Shown here one piece after another: positions 42,338 to 50,820 of a stretch of DNA of 64,000 nucleotides; position 1 is the first letter of the stretch, and each line of letters opens with the position of its first letter. Made by a program: the position numbers and the translations under genes. The notes beneath the pieces are model-generated. The model was not told where the DNA came from, made no database searches, and was given only the letters and a program-made list of their open reading frames with translations. This DNA comes from Streptomyces abyssomicinicus (GTDB lineage Bacteria; Actinomycetota; Actinomycetes; Streptomycetales; Streptomycetaceae), in contig NZ_BBZI01000009.1 in NCBI RefSeq assembly GCF_008974245.1, positions 245,219 to 309,218 on the forward strand. Reading direction: 5' to 3'.

Positions 42338-44479
42338 TCAGGGTTCGCCCAGCTCGAACCAGATGGTCTTGCCCGCCCCGCGCGGGTCGACGCCCCACGC
42401 GGAGGCGAGCTGCTCGATCAGGAACAGACCACGTCCGGAGGACGCCAGCTCACCCGGGTCCCGCTTGTGCGGCAGCGCCTCACCGAAGTCGGTGACCTCC
42501 ACCCGGAGCCGACGCGACCCCTCCGCCCCGCTGACCCGGGCGAGCAGGGTCGCGTCGGCGTCGGTGTGCATCAGGACGTTCGCCAGCATCTCGGAGGTCA
42601 GCAGCACGGCGGAGTCGACCTGGTCCAGGTCCCGCCAGTCGTGCAGCAGCTGCCGCAGTTCCTCCCGGGCGTCACCGATGCGGTCGGCCTCGTCCTGGGC
42701 GATCGTCGCGACCATCCTGCGGACCGGCCAGCGCGCCGCGCCCCGCCCCGCGCGGGATTCCTCGCTCTCGGAGGGCCGGTGGAGCAGGACGAACGCGATG
42801 TCGTCCTCACGGCGGTCCGGCAGCGGCCCGGTGTAGTGGTGCGAGGCGGGTCCCAGCACCGTGGAGACCAGGGTGTCGGCGAGCTCCTCCATGTCGCCGG
42901 CGTCGGAGGAACCCTCCAGGACGTCGCGCACGCGTTCCCAGCCGGTGAGCAGGTCGTGGCCCCCGGTCTCGGCGAGCCCGTCGGTGCACAGCAGCAGCGT
43001 CTCCCCGCGGTCGAGCACGAACTCGGTGACGGGGTAGTCCGTGTCCGGCCAGATGCCCAGCGGGAGCCCGCCCGCGGTCGGCCGCAGCAGGACGGTGCCG
43101 TCGGCGAGCCTGATCGCCGGGTCGAGGTGACCCGCCCGGGCGATGGTGAGCGCGCCGCTGTCCGGGTCGACCTCGACGTAGAGGCAGGTCGCGAACCGGG
43201 TGTCGTCCGTGCCCTCGGAGTCGTTGATGCCCTGGAGGAACCGGGAGGCGCGGGAGAGCACCGCGTCCGGCGGGTGTCCCTCGGCGGCGTACGCGCGCAG
43301 CGCGATGCGCAGCTGCCCCATCAGGCCCGCCGCCTGTACGTCGTGGCCCTGGACGTCACCGATGACCAGGGCGAACCGGCCCCCGTGGCCGGGGGTCGCG
43401 GTGCTGCCGGGCAGCGGGATCATGTCGAACCAGTCCCCGCCCACCTGGAGGCCGCCGCCGGTGGGCACGTAGCGGCCGCTGATCTCCATGCCCGGGATCT
43501 TGGGGCCGAGGCGCGGCATCATCGAGGCCTGGAGGCCCTGGGTCAGCTCGCGTTCGGTCTCCGCGGTGCCCGCCCGGGCCAGGGCCTGCGCCAGCATCCG
43601 GGCCACCGTGGTGAGCACGGAGCGTTCGTCGGGCGTGAACTTCACCGGATGGGCGAAGCCGGCCATCCAGGCTCCCAGGGTCCGGCCGCCCACCACCAGC
43701 GGCAGGAAGGCCCAGGACCTCCGCTGGAAGCGCGACGCCAGCGGCCAGCCGCCCGGGTAGCGGGTGCGGTACTCCTCGGGCGAGCGGATGTAGACGGCCC
43801 GGCCGGTGCGGATCACCTCGGCGGCGGGGTAGTCCGTCTCCACCGACATCTGGGTGAAGGGGAACGCGTCCTGCTGGGGCTGCCCGTGGTGGCCGACCAC
43901 CGTCAGCCGGCTCCCCTCGACGCCGAAGACCGCCAGGCCGTCCGGGGAGAACCCCGGCATGGACAGTCCCGCGGCGACCCGCAGGACCTCGTGGGTGGAC
44001 TCCGCCTCGGCCAGCGCCCGGCCCGCGTCCAGCAGGAAGGCCTCCCGGTTGCGCCGCCAGTCGCCGATCACCGGTCCCTGCGGGGTGACCCCCGGCACGG
44101 GGTCGCTGACCTCCTGGATGATGCCGACGACCTCGTAGGAGTCGCTCTGCGCGTTGTAGGACGGGCGGCAGCGGGACCGCAGGGTGCGCAGGACCCGGTT
44201 GCCGCCGTCCATCACCCGGACCCGCGTCTCGGCGAGGGTGTTCTCGGCGACCGCCAGCTGGACGACGCCCAGCATCTCGTTCCAGTCCTCGGGGTGGATC
44301 CGGGCCCGCAGCTCGGCGCCCCGCAGCTCCACCGGCTCGGCGGGCAGATCGAACTGGCGGGCGGCCTCGGCGTCGGCGGTGATCCTGTCGTTGGCCGTGT
44401 CCCACTGCCAGAGGCCGATCGAGAGGATCGACAGGACCTCCGGGACCTTCTCGGCCGGCAGGGGATCGTGGTGGCGCAT
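42338..44479 (-). CDS. PAS-GAF-SpoIIE phosphatase-ATPase signalling protein (second of this type)
   Basis: 713 aa with PAS (about 15-125; ILSIGLWQWDTANDRITADA), GAF (about 145-305), SpoIIE phosphatase (about 325-545; LQVGGDWFDMIPLP, VIGDVQGHDVQAAGLMGQLR, LLLCTDGLAETGG) and HATPase (about 580-713; LLTSEMLANVLMHTDADATL, SSGRGLFLIEQLASAWGVDP). It has the same layout as the protein at 17160-19250 but a more standard phosphatase motif. It probably switches an anti-anti-sigma partner encoded elsewhere. ACTGTA at 44486-44491, 6 bases beyond the ATG, reads TACAGT on the minus strand, so the mRNA is probably leaderless. Confidence 0.93.
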   Translation of the reverse strand: MRHHDPLPAEKVPEVLSILSIGLWQWDTANDRITADAEAARQFDLPAEPVELRGAELRARIHPEDWNEMLGVVQLAVAENTLAETRVRVMDGGNRVLRTLRSRCRPSYNAQSDSYEVVGIIQEVSDPVPGVTPQGPVIGDWRRNREAFLLDAGRALAEAESTHEVLRVAAGLSMPGFSPDGLAVFGVEGSRLTVVGHHGQPQQDAFPFTQMSVETDYPAAEVIRTGRAVYIRSPEEYRTRYPGGWPLASRFQRRSWAFLPLVVGGRTLGAWMAGFAHPVKFTPDERSVLTTVARMLAQALARAGTAETERELTQGLQASMMPRLGPKIPGMEISGRYVPTGGGLQVGGDWFDMIPLPGSTATPGHGGRFALVIGDVQGHDVQAAGLMGQLRIALRAYAAEGHPPDAVLSRASRFLQGINDSEGTDDTRFATCLYVEVDPDSGALTIARAGHLDPAIRLADGTVLLRPTAGGLPLGIWPDTDYPVTEFVLDRGETLLLCTDGLAETGGHDLLTGWERVRDVLEGSSDAGDMEELADTLVSTVLGPASHHYTGPLPDRREDDIAFVLLHRPSESEESRAGRGAARWPVRRMVATIAQDEADRIGDAREELRQLLHDWRDLDQVDSAVLLTSEMLANVLMHTDADATLLARVSGAEGSRRLRVEVTDFGEALPHKRDPGELASSGRGLFLIEQLASAWGVDPRGAGKTIWFELGEP

Positions 44480-44758
44480 TGCCCCACTGTAGGAAGACGG
44501 TCAGTAAGCCTGCCATCGGAAGTGGAGGCATTCATTCCTCATGGATGTCCGCCGTCAGGGTGGACCTTCGGACGTCCGCGGTCGCGCGGGACGGCCGTGC
44601 CGGGAGGAAGGGCCCGACCGGCGCTCCGGACGACCGCGATGGTCCTTCCGGGCGGCGGGAAACCAAGGGGAAGCCGTGACAGCGCGACCGGTACCCTGGG
44701 ATGGCCCGGTCGAGCCATGCCGGGAGACCCCGCTTCCACGAAGACTGGATGAACGACG

Positions 44759-46522
44759 ATGCATCGGTACAGGTCCCACACCTGCGGCGAGCTCCGCGCC
44801 TCTGACGTCGGCACCGACGTCCGGCTGAGCGGCTGGCTGCACAATCGGCGCGACCTGGGCGGCATCCTCTTCATCGATCTGCGCGACCATTACGGCATCA
44901 CCCAGCTGGTCGCCCGTCCCGGCACGGCCGCCTACGAGGCCCTGGACAAGATGTCCAAGGAGTCGACCGTCCGGGTGGACGGCAAGGTGGTCTCCCGCGG
45001 CGCGGAGAACGTGAACACCGACCTGCCGACCGGTGAGGTCGAGGTCGAGGTCTCCGAGGTCGAGCTGCTGGGCGCGTCCGCCCCGCTGCCGTTCACCATC
45101 AACGCCGAGGACGGGGTGAACGAGGAGCGCCGTCTGGAGTACCGCTTCCTCGACCTGCGCCGCGAGCGGATGCACCGCAACATCATGCTGCGCACCGCCG
45201 TCATCTCCGCCATCCGGCACAAGATGACCGCGCTCGGCTTCAACGAGATGGCGACGCCGATCCTCACCGCCACCTCCCCGGAGGGCGCCCGCGACTTCGT
45301 CGTGCCGTCGCGCCTGAACCCGGGCCGGTTCTACGCGCTGCCGCAGGCGCCGCAGCAGTTCAAGCAGCTGCTGATGATCTCCGGCTTCGACCGCTACTTC
45401 CAGATCGCGCCCTGCTTCCGCGACGAGGACGCCCGCGCCGACCGTTCGCCGGGCGAGTTCTACCAGCTCGACGTCGAGATGAGCTTCGTCGAGCAGGAGG
45501 ACGTCTTCCAGCCGATCGAGAAGCTGATGACCGAGCTCTTCACCGAGTTCGGCAAGGGCCGCGAGGTCACCTCGCCGTTCCCGCGGATCCCGTTCCGTGA
45601 GTCGATGCTGAAATACGGCTCCGACAAGCCGGACCTGCGCGCCCAGCTGGAGCTCGTCGACATCACCGACGTCTTCGAGGGCTCGGACTTCAAGGCCTTC
45701 GCCGGCAAGCACGTGCGCGCCCTGCCGGTGCCGGACGTCGCCGCCCAGCCGCGGAAGTTCTTCGACCAGCTCGGCCAGTTCGCCGTCGACCTGGGCGCGC
45801 AGGGCCTGGCCTGGGTCCGCGTCGCCGAGGACGGTTCACTGACCGGCCCGATCGCCAAGTTCCTCACCGAGGACAACGTCGCCGAGCTGACCAAGCGCCT
45901 CGGCCTGGCCGCCGGCCACGCGGTCTTCTTCGGCGCGGGCGAGTTCGACGAGGTCTCGAAGATCATGGGCGCGGTCCGCGTCGAGGCCGCCAAGCGGGCC
46001 GGCCACTTCGAGGAGGGCGTCTTCCGGTTCTGCTGGATCGTCGACTTCCCGATGTACGAGAAGGACGAGGAGACCGGCCGGATCGACTTCTCCCACAACC
46101 CGTTCTCGATGCCGCAGGGCGGCATGGACGCGCTGGAGAAGCAGGACCCGCTGGACATCCTGGCCTGGCAGTACGACATCGTCTGCAACGGCGTGGAGCT
46201 GTCCTCCGGCGCGATCCGGAACCACGAGCCGGAGATCATGCTGAAGGCGTTCGAGATCGCCGGCTACGACGCCGAGACGGTCGAGCGCGAGTTCGCCGGC
46301 ATGCTGCGCGCGCTGCGCTTCGGCGCCCCGCCGCACGGTGGCATCGCCCCGGGCGTGGACCGCATCGTGATGCTGCTGGCCGACGAGCCGAACATCCGCG
46401 AGACCATCGCCTTCCCGCTCAACGGCAACGCCCAGGACCTGATGATGGGCGCGCCGACGGAGCTGGACGAGGCCCGCCTGCGCGAGCTGCACCTCTCGGT
46501 GCGCAAGCCGCAGCCGAAGTAG
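44759..46522 (+). CDS. aspS: aspartate-tRNA ligase, bacterial type
   Basis: 587 aa, standard for bacterial AspRS: OB-fold anticodon-binding domain (about 1-105; GWLHNRRDLGGILFIDLRDH), class II catalytic core with motif 2 (FRDEDARADRSPGEFYQLD) and motif 3 (GGIAPGVDRIVMLLADEP), and the GAD insertion domain. Residue His in WLHNRRD is the type found in non-discriminating AspRS, which also charges tRNA-Asn; GatCAB would then amidate the product. That reading is inference. A -10-like TACCCT lies near 44694. A strong terminator follows the stop. Confidence 0.98.
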   Translation: MHRYRSHTCGELRASDVGTDVRLSGWLHNRRDLGGILFIDLRDHYGITQLVARPGTAAYEALDKMSKESTVRVDGKVVSRGAENVNTDLPTGEVEVEVSEVELLGASAPLPFTINAEDGVNEERRLEYRFLDLRRERMHRNIMLRTAVISAIRHKMTALGFNEMATPILTATSPEGARDFVVPSRLNPGRFYALPQAPQQFKQLLMISGFDRYFQIAPCFRDEDARADRSPGEFYQLDVEMSFVEQEDVFQPIEKLMTELFTEFGKGREVTSPFPRIPFRESMLKYGSDKPDLRAQLELVDITDVFEGSDFKAFAGKHVRALPVPDVAAQPRKFFDQLGQFAVDLGAQGLAWVRVAEDGSLTGPIAKFLTEDNVAELTKRLGLAAGHAVFFGAGEFDEVSKIMGAVRVEAAKRAGHFEEGVFRFCWIVDFPMYEKDEETGRIDFSHNPFSMPQGGMDALEKQDPLDILAWQYDIVCNGVELSSGAIRNHEPEIMLKAFEIAGYDAETVEREFAGMLRALRFGAPPHGGIAPGVDRIVMLLADEPNIRETIAFPLNGNAQDLMMGAPTELDEARLRELHLSVRKPQPK

Positions 46523-46539
46523 TCCTCGACGGTCACAGG

Positions 46540-46574
46540 GGCCCGGCACCGGAGCTGACCTCCGGCGCCGGGCC
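46540..46574. terminator. bidirectional hairpin between aspS and the Uma2 gene
   Basis: GGCCCGGCACCGGAG (46540-46554) pairs with 46560-46574 with one mismatch, followed by TTT on the plus strand. It serves aspS and perhaps the convergent gene ending at 46582. Confidence 0.8.
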
Positions 46575-46581
46575 TTTGTGT

Positions 46582-47193
46582 TCAGCGGTGTCCGCCGGTC
46601 CCGTTCTCGTAGCGCGGCAGGTTGTCGGTGGAGATGGTCCATTCACCGATGGTGACGTCCTCGCCGTAGACGAAGTCTTTGCGGGTGGCGTAGCGGGGTC
46701 CGTCAGGGGTGGGGTGGATGTCCGTGAGGACGGCACCGGTGCCGGTGCGCGGGTCGAAGATCCCGTAGATGGGAACGCCCATGAGGGGGTAGTCACGCGT
46801 CTTGGTGACCCAGTCGTTGTCCGGGTTGGACTTGGAGACCACTTCGATGGCGGCGATCAGCGCGCGAGGGTCGATCGAACCCTGGACATTCAGGTCCGCC
46901 CACGCGATCACCATCACGTCGGGATGGCGCATGATGCCCTCGGGCTCGTCCTCCACATCAGGCGTGCCGGTATGGGCCAGCAACTCGTCCGGCATCATCC
47001 GCTCCAGACGACGGCTGATGTGTGCGGCCGTGACCTCGTGAGGTCCTCCCGGCGACATCATGTCGTGCACGATCCCTTCCTTGGTGACCTCGAACTTCCC
47101 GGGCAGGGCGTCGTCCATGGATTGGACGAAATCCCGCATGGCCCGGTACGGGTGAGAGGTGCCCTGCTGTGCGTTGTCCGGGGCGATGGTCAT
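46582..47193 (-). CDS. Uma2 family (DUF820) putative endonuclease
   Basis: 203 aa. The PD-(D/E)XK-like Uma2 core is present: KFEVTKEGIVHDMMSPGGPH, DVEDEPEGIMRHPDVMVIAW, LIAAIEVVSKSNPDNDWVTK, YPLMGVPIYGIFDP. The IEVVSKSN segment holds the Glu and Lys expected at the active site. Uma2 proteins are common accessory genes with poorly known roles. ATG 47193 has GAGGAG upstream, and a TAGCAT -10 element near 47246-47251 fits a short leader, so the longer ATG at 47241 is rejected. Confidence 0.88.
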   Translation of the reverse strand: MTIAPDNAQQGTSHPYRAMRDFVQSMDDALPGKFEVTKEGIVHDMMSPGGPHEVTAAHISRRLERMMPDELLAHTGTPDVEDEPEGIMRHPDVMVIAWADLNVQGSIDPRALIAAIEVVSKSNPDNDWVTKTRDYPLMGVPIYGIFDPRTGTGAVLTDIHPTPDGPRYATRKDFVYGEDVTIGEWTISTDNLPRYENGTGGHR

Positions 47194-47242
47194 GGCGCTC
47201 GCTCCTCGTCTGTGCCCACGGGCAAGGATCGTCGCTCTCATG

Positions 47243-48112
47243 CTAGGCGGCGGCCTCGCCGTGCTCGACCCGGCAGTCGCGGCAGAGGCCGGGGGACGGT
47301 GCCCGGAAGGCGCGGTCGCAGTGGTCGCAGGACTGGAGGGGATGCCGGGGCTCGGGCGCGGGTGCGGCCGGGGGCCGGATGGGCGGTACGGGCGGGAGCT
47401 GCGCCGTCAGGCGGTGGGCGAGGAGGGCGGCCGGCCTGATCAGGGGCTCGTGCGGCAGGTTCTCGGTCAGGGCGTGGCGTACGGCGCTGGGGGAGACATC
47501 GCGTTCCAGCCAGGCGACGACGCCCGGCGCGAGGTGTTCGGCGTCGGTGGCCGACAGGAGCAGACGGGGGTCGTGGCGGCGTAGCCCGGAGAGGATGTCG
47601 ACGGCCGCCCGGAGGAGGGCGGGTGCGGGCAACGCGGGCTGGGGCACGGCGGGCAGCCGCCTGCGTGGCGACGGCTCGTCCGGGGCCGCGCGCCGGGCGG
47701 GCCGACGGGTGGCCGCCTCCCGGGCGGCGCGGTGACCGGGCCTGTTGCAGGAGACCGTCCGCGTGACGACCCGGCCGGTGGCCGTCCGCTCGCGGGTGCG
47801 GCGCAGGTAGCCGTGTGTCTCGAGCTCGCGCAGGGCGGCGGCGATACGGGTGGAGCCCTCGGGGAAGCGGGCGGTGAGCGTCTTGATGTCCACGGCGGTA
47901 CCGGGCCGCACGGACTGGATGTAGCAGGCCAGCCCGATGGCGAGCAGCGACAGATCCCGGTGCTGGGCCAGTTCGTTGCCGATCACCGTGAAGTTCTCGG
48001 TGTGGCGGGCGTGGTCGTGGACGACGCCCGCGAACGGCTCACCGGCTGCGCGGATTTCGCCCCGGACACGGGACTGGGCGCGCGAGGGCGCGCTAGGGTT
48101 TTCGGTACCCAT
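47243..48112 (-). CDS. winged-helix DNA-binding protein with C-terminal zinc ribbon
   Basis: 289 aa. Residues of about 40-125 form a winged helix (LSLLAIGLACYIQSVRPGTA, STRIAAALRELETHGYLRRT). The middle is Arg/Pro/Ala-rich. The C-terminus has two CxxC pairs (SCDHCDRAFRAPSPGLCRDC), a probable zinc ribbon. Such proteins recur in Streptomyces accessory regions beside Uma2 and DUF397 genes; the role is unknown. ATG 48112 is used although no strong ribosome-binding site is seen; the frame continues upstream with coding-like residues (EGLTTEEESRFL), so the true start may be slightly further out. Confidence 0.75.
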   Translation of the reverse strand: MGTENPSAPSRAQSRVRGEIRAAGEPFAGVVHDHARHTENFTVIGNELAQHRDLSLLAIGLACYIQSVRPGTAVDIKTLTARFPEGSTRIAAALRELETHGYLRRTRERTATGRVVTRTVSCNRPGHRAAREAATRRPARRAAPDEPSPRRRLPAVPQPALPAPALLRAAVDILSGLRRHDPRLLLSATDAEHLAPGVVAWLERDVSPSAVRHALTENLPHEPLIRPAALLAHRLTAQLPPVPPIRPPAAPAPEPRHPLQSCDHCDRAFRAPSPGLCRDCRVEHGEAAA

Positions 48113-48251
48113 CAGGAAGCGGCTTTCTTCCTCGGTGGTCAGGCCCTCGCTCGGGATGCCAGTCCCGGCGGGGGCCGTCGCATGTCTGTTGTTGTGTCGC
48201 GCTGAGCGTAAGCCAGGCAACCGGTGCCAAATCCAGTCCACTCGGGCATAT

Positions 48252-48779
48252 TCACTCGCGGGAGTGAGTTTGCCCGGCGGGAGGGAAGGGTGGGGTTTGG
48301 TGGGGTGCTTTCTCCCCCGTGTGTAGTTCATAGGGAGCGCGAGCCGGACCGGAGCCCAAGCGGCCGGGACCCGGTGCATCCCGTGCCGGGAGGGCGAGTT
48401 CGGCCCAGACCGTTTTGCGGGGCGGCAGGTCCTGGGCCACGCCCCAGCGGTCGGCGAGGGCGGCCACGAGGGCCAGACCCCGGCCTGCCTCGTCGGTGAG
48501 GCCCGTGGCGCGGATCCTCGGAAGCCGGTCACCGCGTGTGTCCGTCACCTCGATGCGGAGGATCCCGCCGACGGCGGCGAGGCGGAGCCGGAAGTTGCGG
48601 CCCGGGACGCGTCCGTGGGTGGAGGCGTTGTTGGCCAGTTCGGCCACGACGTGCTGTGCCGGGGCCAAGGGAAGTCCCCAGGCGCGCAGTTGCTCGGCGG
48701 CGAGCAGACGCGCGAGTCGTGCGCCACGGGGGGTGGGGGACAGCAGCACGCTGAAGTCGCGGACGGGATTCTCGTTCAC
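48252..48779 (-). CDS. anti-sigma-type ATP-binding protein (HATPase_c_2)
   Basis: 175 aa. The Bergerat ATP-binding fold shows QHVVAELANNASTHGRVPGR (N-box), IEVTDTRGDRLPR (G1-type) and EAGRGLALVAALADRWGV (G2-type). This family in Streptomyces often accompanies DUF397 and XRE-DUF5753 genes and is presumed to be an anti-sigma kinase or stand-alone ATP sensor. GTG 48779 starts the protein; the last 30 residues are Pro-rich. It is divergent from the XRE gene at 48941, and GTCACTC/GAGTGAC arms (48780-48786, 48814-48820) lie between them. Confidence 0.88.
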   Translation of the reverse strand: MNENPVRDFSVLLSPTPRGARLARLLAAEQLRAWGLPLAPAQHVVAELANNASTHGRVPGRNFRLRLAAVGGILRIEVTDTRGDRLPRIRATGLTDEAGRGLALVAALADRWGVAQDLPPRKTVWAELALPARDAPGPGRLGSGPARAPYELHTGEKAPHQTPPFPPAGQTHSRE

Positions 48780-48842
48780 GTCACTCAGCGTGGCCGGATG
48801 CGCCTACCGTGGCGAGTGACAACGCGGCTGCGTACGGTGACT

Positions 48843-48879
48843 GTCCGGTGCTTGTCCGGCGGTGTCCGGGCTTGTCGGG
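48843..48879. promoter_or_regulatory. four GTCCGG words phased at 10-11 bp upstream of the XRE gene
   Basis: GTCCGG begins at 48843, 48854 and 48864, and GTCGGG at 48874, so the words repeat about once per helical turn. They lie 60-100 bp before the XRE-DUF5753 start, in the shared control region with the divergent ATPase gene. A cooperative regulator could read all copies from one face of the DNA. Confidence 0.5.
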
Positions 48880-48940
48880 GCGGTGCGTACGGGTAGGGCG
48901 GGGCTGGTACGAGGCGGCGGCACGACGGAGGGGCGCGCGC

Positions 48941-49816
48941 ATGACGGTGGACGGCGAGGTCCGGCGACTGAGGACCGAGGCTGACGAGCCGGGGTGGGAG
49001 GTCGACCCGGACGACGAGTGGGGCCTTGCCGTGGTCGCCACGGTGGGGCGGCAGTTGAAGCTGCGGCGGGAGGCCGTGGGGATGCGCGCCGGCGACTTCG
49101 GGAAGGCCGTGGGCTACGGCGAGGACCTGGTCTACAAGATCGAGGGCGGCAAGCGGATTCCCCGGCCGGAGTACCTGGACAGGGCGGACGAGGTGCTGGC
49201 GGCGGGCGGGCTGCTCGCCGCGATGAAGGACGACGTGGCGAAGGTCCGGTACCCGAAGAAGGTGCGGGCCTTGGCGGACATGGAGGCGCGAGCGGTCGAG
49301 ATCGGGGTGTACGAGTGCAACATCGTCGCCGGGCTGTTGCAGACGCCTGAGCACGCGCGGGCGGTCATCAGGGCAGCGCAACCGCCCTACTCCCTCGACG
49401 ACGTGGAGCGCATGGTGGCGGCTCGGCTGGCCCGGCAGTCGGTCTTCGACCGCGACCCGGCTCCTTCGATCCACTTCGTCCTGGAAGAGGCGCCCCTACG
49501 ACGCCCGATGGGCGGCACAATGGTGTGGCGACAGCAGCTCGAACGCCTGCTGGAGGTGGGGCGGATGCGCAGCGTCACACTTCAGGTGATGCCAACGCGC
49601 GTGACGGTTCATTCCGGCCTGGACGGCAGGATCGAGCTGCTGAAGTTCGCGGACGGCACGGCCATCGCGCGTTCGGACGGGGCGTTCAACGGCCGTCCGG
49701 TCACCGACCCGAGGCAGCTGCACATCCTGGAGCTGCGGTATGGCACCATCCGGGCGCAAGCCCTCCCGCCGTGGGAGTCGCTGGCCTTCATCGAGCAACT
49801 GCTGGGAGAGACATGA
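48941..49816 (+). CDS. XRE-family regulator with DUF5753 (Scr1-like)
   Basis: 291 aa. An XRE helix-turn-helix covers about residues 28-85 (LKLRREAVGMRAGDFGKAVG, KIEGGKRIPRPEYLDRADEV). The remaining 190 residues are the DUF5753 domain (IGVYECNIVAGLLQTPEHAR, FVLEEAPLRRPMGG, TLQVMPTRVTVHSGLDGRIE). These regulators pair with small DUF397 proteins; WhiJ and BldB-related developmental loci and Scr1/Scr2 pairs are known examples. GGAGGGG precedes ATG 48941. The stop overlaps the ATG of the DUF397 gene. Confidence 0.95.
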   Translation: MTVDGEVRRLRTEADEPGWEVDPDDEWGLAVVATVGRQLKLRREAVGMRAGDFGKAVGYGEDLVYKIEGGKRIPRPEYLDRADEVLAAGGLLAAMKDDVAKVRYPKKVRALADMEARAVEIGVYECNIVAGLLQTPEHARAVIRAAQPPYSLDDVERMVAARLARQSVFDRDPAPSIHFVLEEAPLRRPMGGTMVWRQQLERLLEVGRMRSVTLQVMPTRVTVHSGLDGRIELLKFADGTAIARSDGAFNGRPVTDPRQLHILELRYGTIRAQALPPWESLAFIEQLLGET

Positions 49817-50025
49817 TCCGCAAGGCCTCTGCCGGGGACAACTCCGAGTTGGCGTGGTTTAAGAGCAGCTACAGCGGCGGCAACGACGGCGAGTCCTGTG
49901 TCGAGGTCGCGACGTCTCCCGGCACCGTGCACGTCCGCGACTCCAAGTACCGCGACGCCGGCCCCCGCCTCGCGCTGGCGCCGGAGGCGTGGGCGGACTT
50001 CGTGGCGTACGCGTCCGAGAACTGA
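49813..50025 (+). CDS. DUF397 protein, partner of the XRE-DUF5753 regulator
   Basis: 70 aa with the full DUF397 pattern: WFKSSYSGGNDGESCVEVAT, VHVRDSKYRDAGPRLALAPE and AWADFVAY. DUF397 proteins act as partners of the adjacent XRE regulator in developmental switches and toxin-antitoxin-like pairs. The ATGA overlap with the regulator gene argues for equimolar, coupled synthesis. There is no signal peptide or membrane segment. Confidence 0.96.
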   Translation: MIRKASAGDNSELAWFKSSYSGGNDGESCVEVATSPGTVHVRDSKYRDAGPRLALAPEAWADFVAYASEN

Positions 50026-50048
50026 CCGCCGTCAGCGGGTCCAGTCCT

Positions 50049-50189
50049 TCAGCGGCTCGGTGGGCCGTCCGGCAGCGGCTGCTCCACGACCCGCCCCTCG
50101 ACACACTCCAGCCGCAGGGCCTCGTTGATCCGGTAGCCCGTTCGAGCGAGTTCCTCGAACTCTTCCTGGTCCAGCACTCTGGTCGCCAC
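50049..50189 (-). pseudogene. Uma2-like N-terminal remnant
   Basis: 46 codons: VATRVLDQEEFEELARTGYR, then ALRLECVEGRVVEQPLPDG and an abrupt PPSR-stop. EEFEELAR followed by a short strand and EGRVVEQPLPDG resembles the first 45 residues of Uma2 proteins, but the rest of the fold is missing. It may be a decayed Uma2 gene or a small free-standing protein. AACCTA at 50198-50203 (TAGGTT on the minus strand), 8 bases from the GTG, would give a leaderless transcript. Confidence 0.45.
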
Positions 50190-50261
50190 AGGAGCCGAAC
50201 CTAGAGCCCGTGGTCATGGACCCGGCCGGTTCTCGTCCGGGCCTCACACGATCGGCGGCCG

Positions 50262-50729
50262 TCAGGCCTCGTACTCGCCGTTCCACGGGGGGCCGAAGCC
50301 GAGGCGGTCGGGGTGGAGTTCGGTCCACTCGTCGCCCTCGTCCTCGGACTCGACGAGGAGGCCGAAGAGAACGTCGTCGACGGTGTGGCGGAAGGGGCGG
50401 ACGGCTATGTCGCCGTACTGGCGGGACGGGAGGGTCTCCAGGAGCTTGGTCAGGTGGGCCTCGGCCTGGCCGAGGACCGCCGGGTCACGCTGCTGGTCGG
50501 CCCACGTGCCACCGCACCAGACGTCGGTGTCGCGGTGCACACCGTCCGCGTCGAACGTGTGCAGGACGGCGTAGAGCCGCCGCTGCTGCTCCCACCCGTC
50601 GTCGGGGCGGTACCCGACGGGGTAGGCGTATGTCACCGATGCCAGGAACTGGCCGTCGGCGTACCGGCCGATGGTGGCCGTACGGCCGTCCGGCTCATGG
50701 GCGATCGGGATGACCTGGGGGATTGCCAT
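50262..50729 (-). CDS. hypothetical protein, leaderless
   Basis: 155 aa of unknown family: AIPQVIPIAHEPDGRTATIG, YADGQFLASVTYAYPVGYRP, VLHTFDADGVHRDTDVWCGG, VDDVLFGLLVESEDEGDEWT. It looks like a soluble, beta-rich globular protein with an acidic C-terminal third. No motif points to an enzyme. ATG 50729 is chosen because ACCCTA (TAGGGT on the minus strand, 50738-50743) lies 8 bases beyond it; the longer frame would begin inside the promoter. The CTCTAGG context is shared with the gene at 50049. Confidence 0.7.
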   Translation of the reverse strand: MAIPQVIPIAHEPDGRTATIGRYADGQFLASVTYAYPVGYRPDDGWEQQRRLYAVLHTFDADGVHRDTDVWCGGTWADQQRDPAVLGQAEAHLTKLLETLPSRQYGDIAVRPFRHTVDDVLFGLLVESEDEGDEWTELHPDRLGFGPPWNGEYEA

Positions 50730-50820
50730 GAGCGGCAACCCTAGAGCCACTGCCACGCGTTGCGAAGCCGGGGCGGTCGGTACGTCCGGTACCGCGCGGT
50801 TTTTCCCGCCCCGGCGTCCA

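Noticed and set aside
48941..50025. XRE-DUF5753/DUF397 pair as a proven toxin-antitoxin system
   Set aside because: The pairing is clear, but toxicity has been shown only for some relatives and nothing in this sequence demonstrates it.
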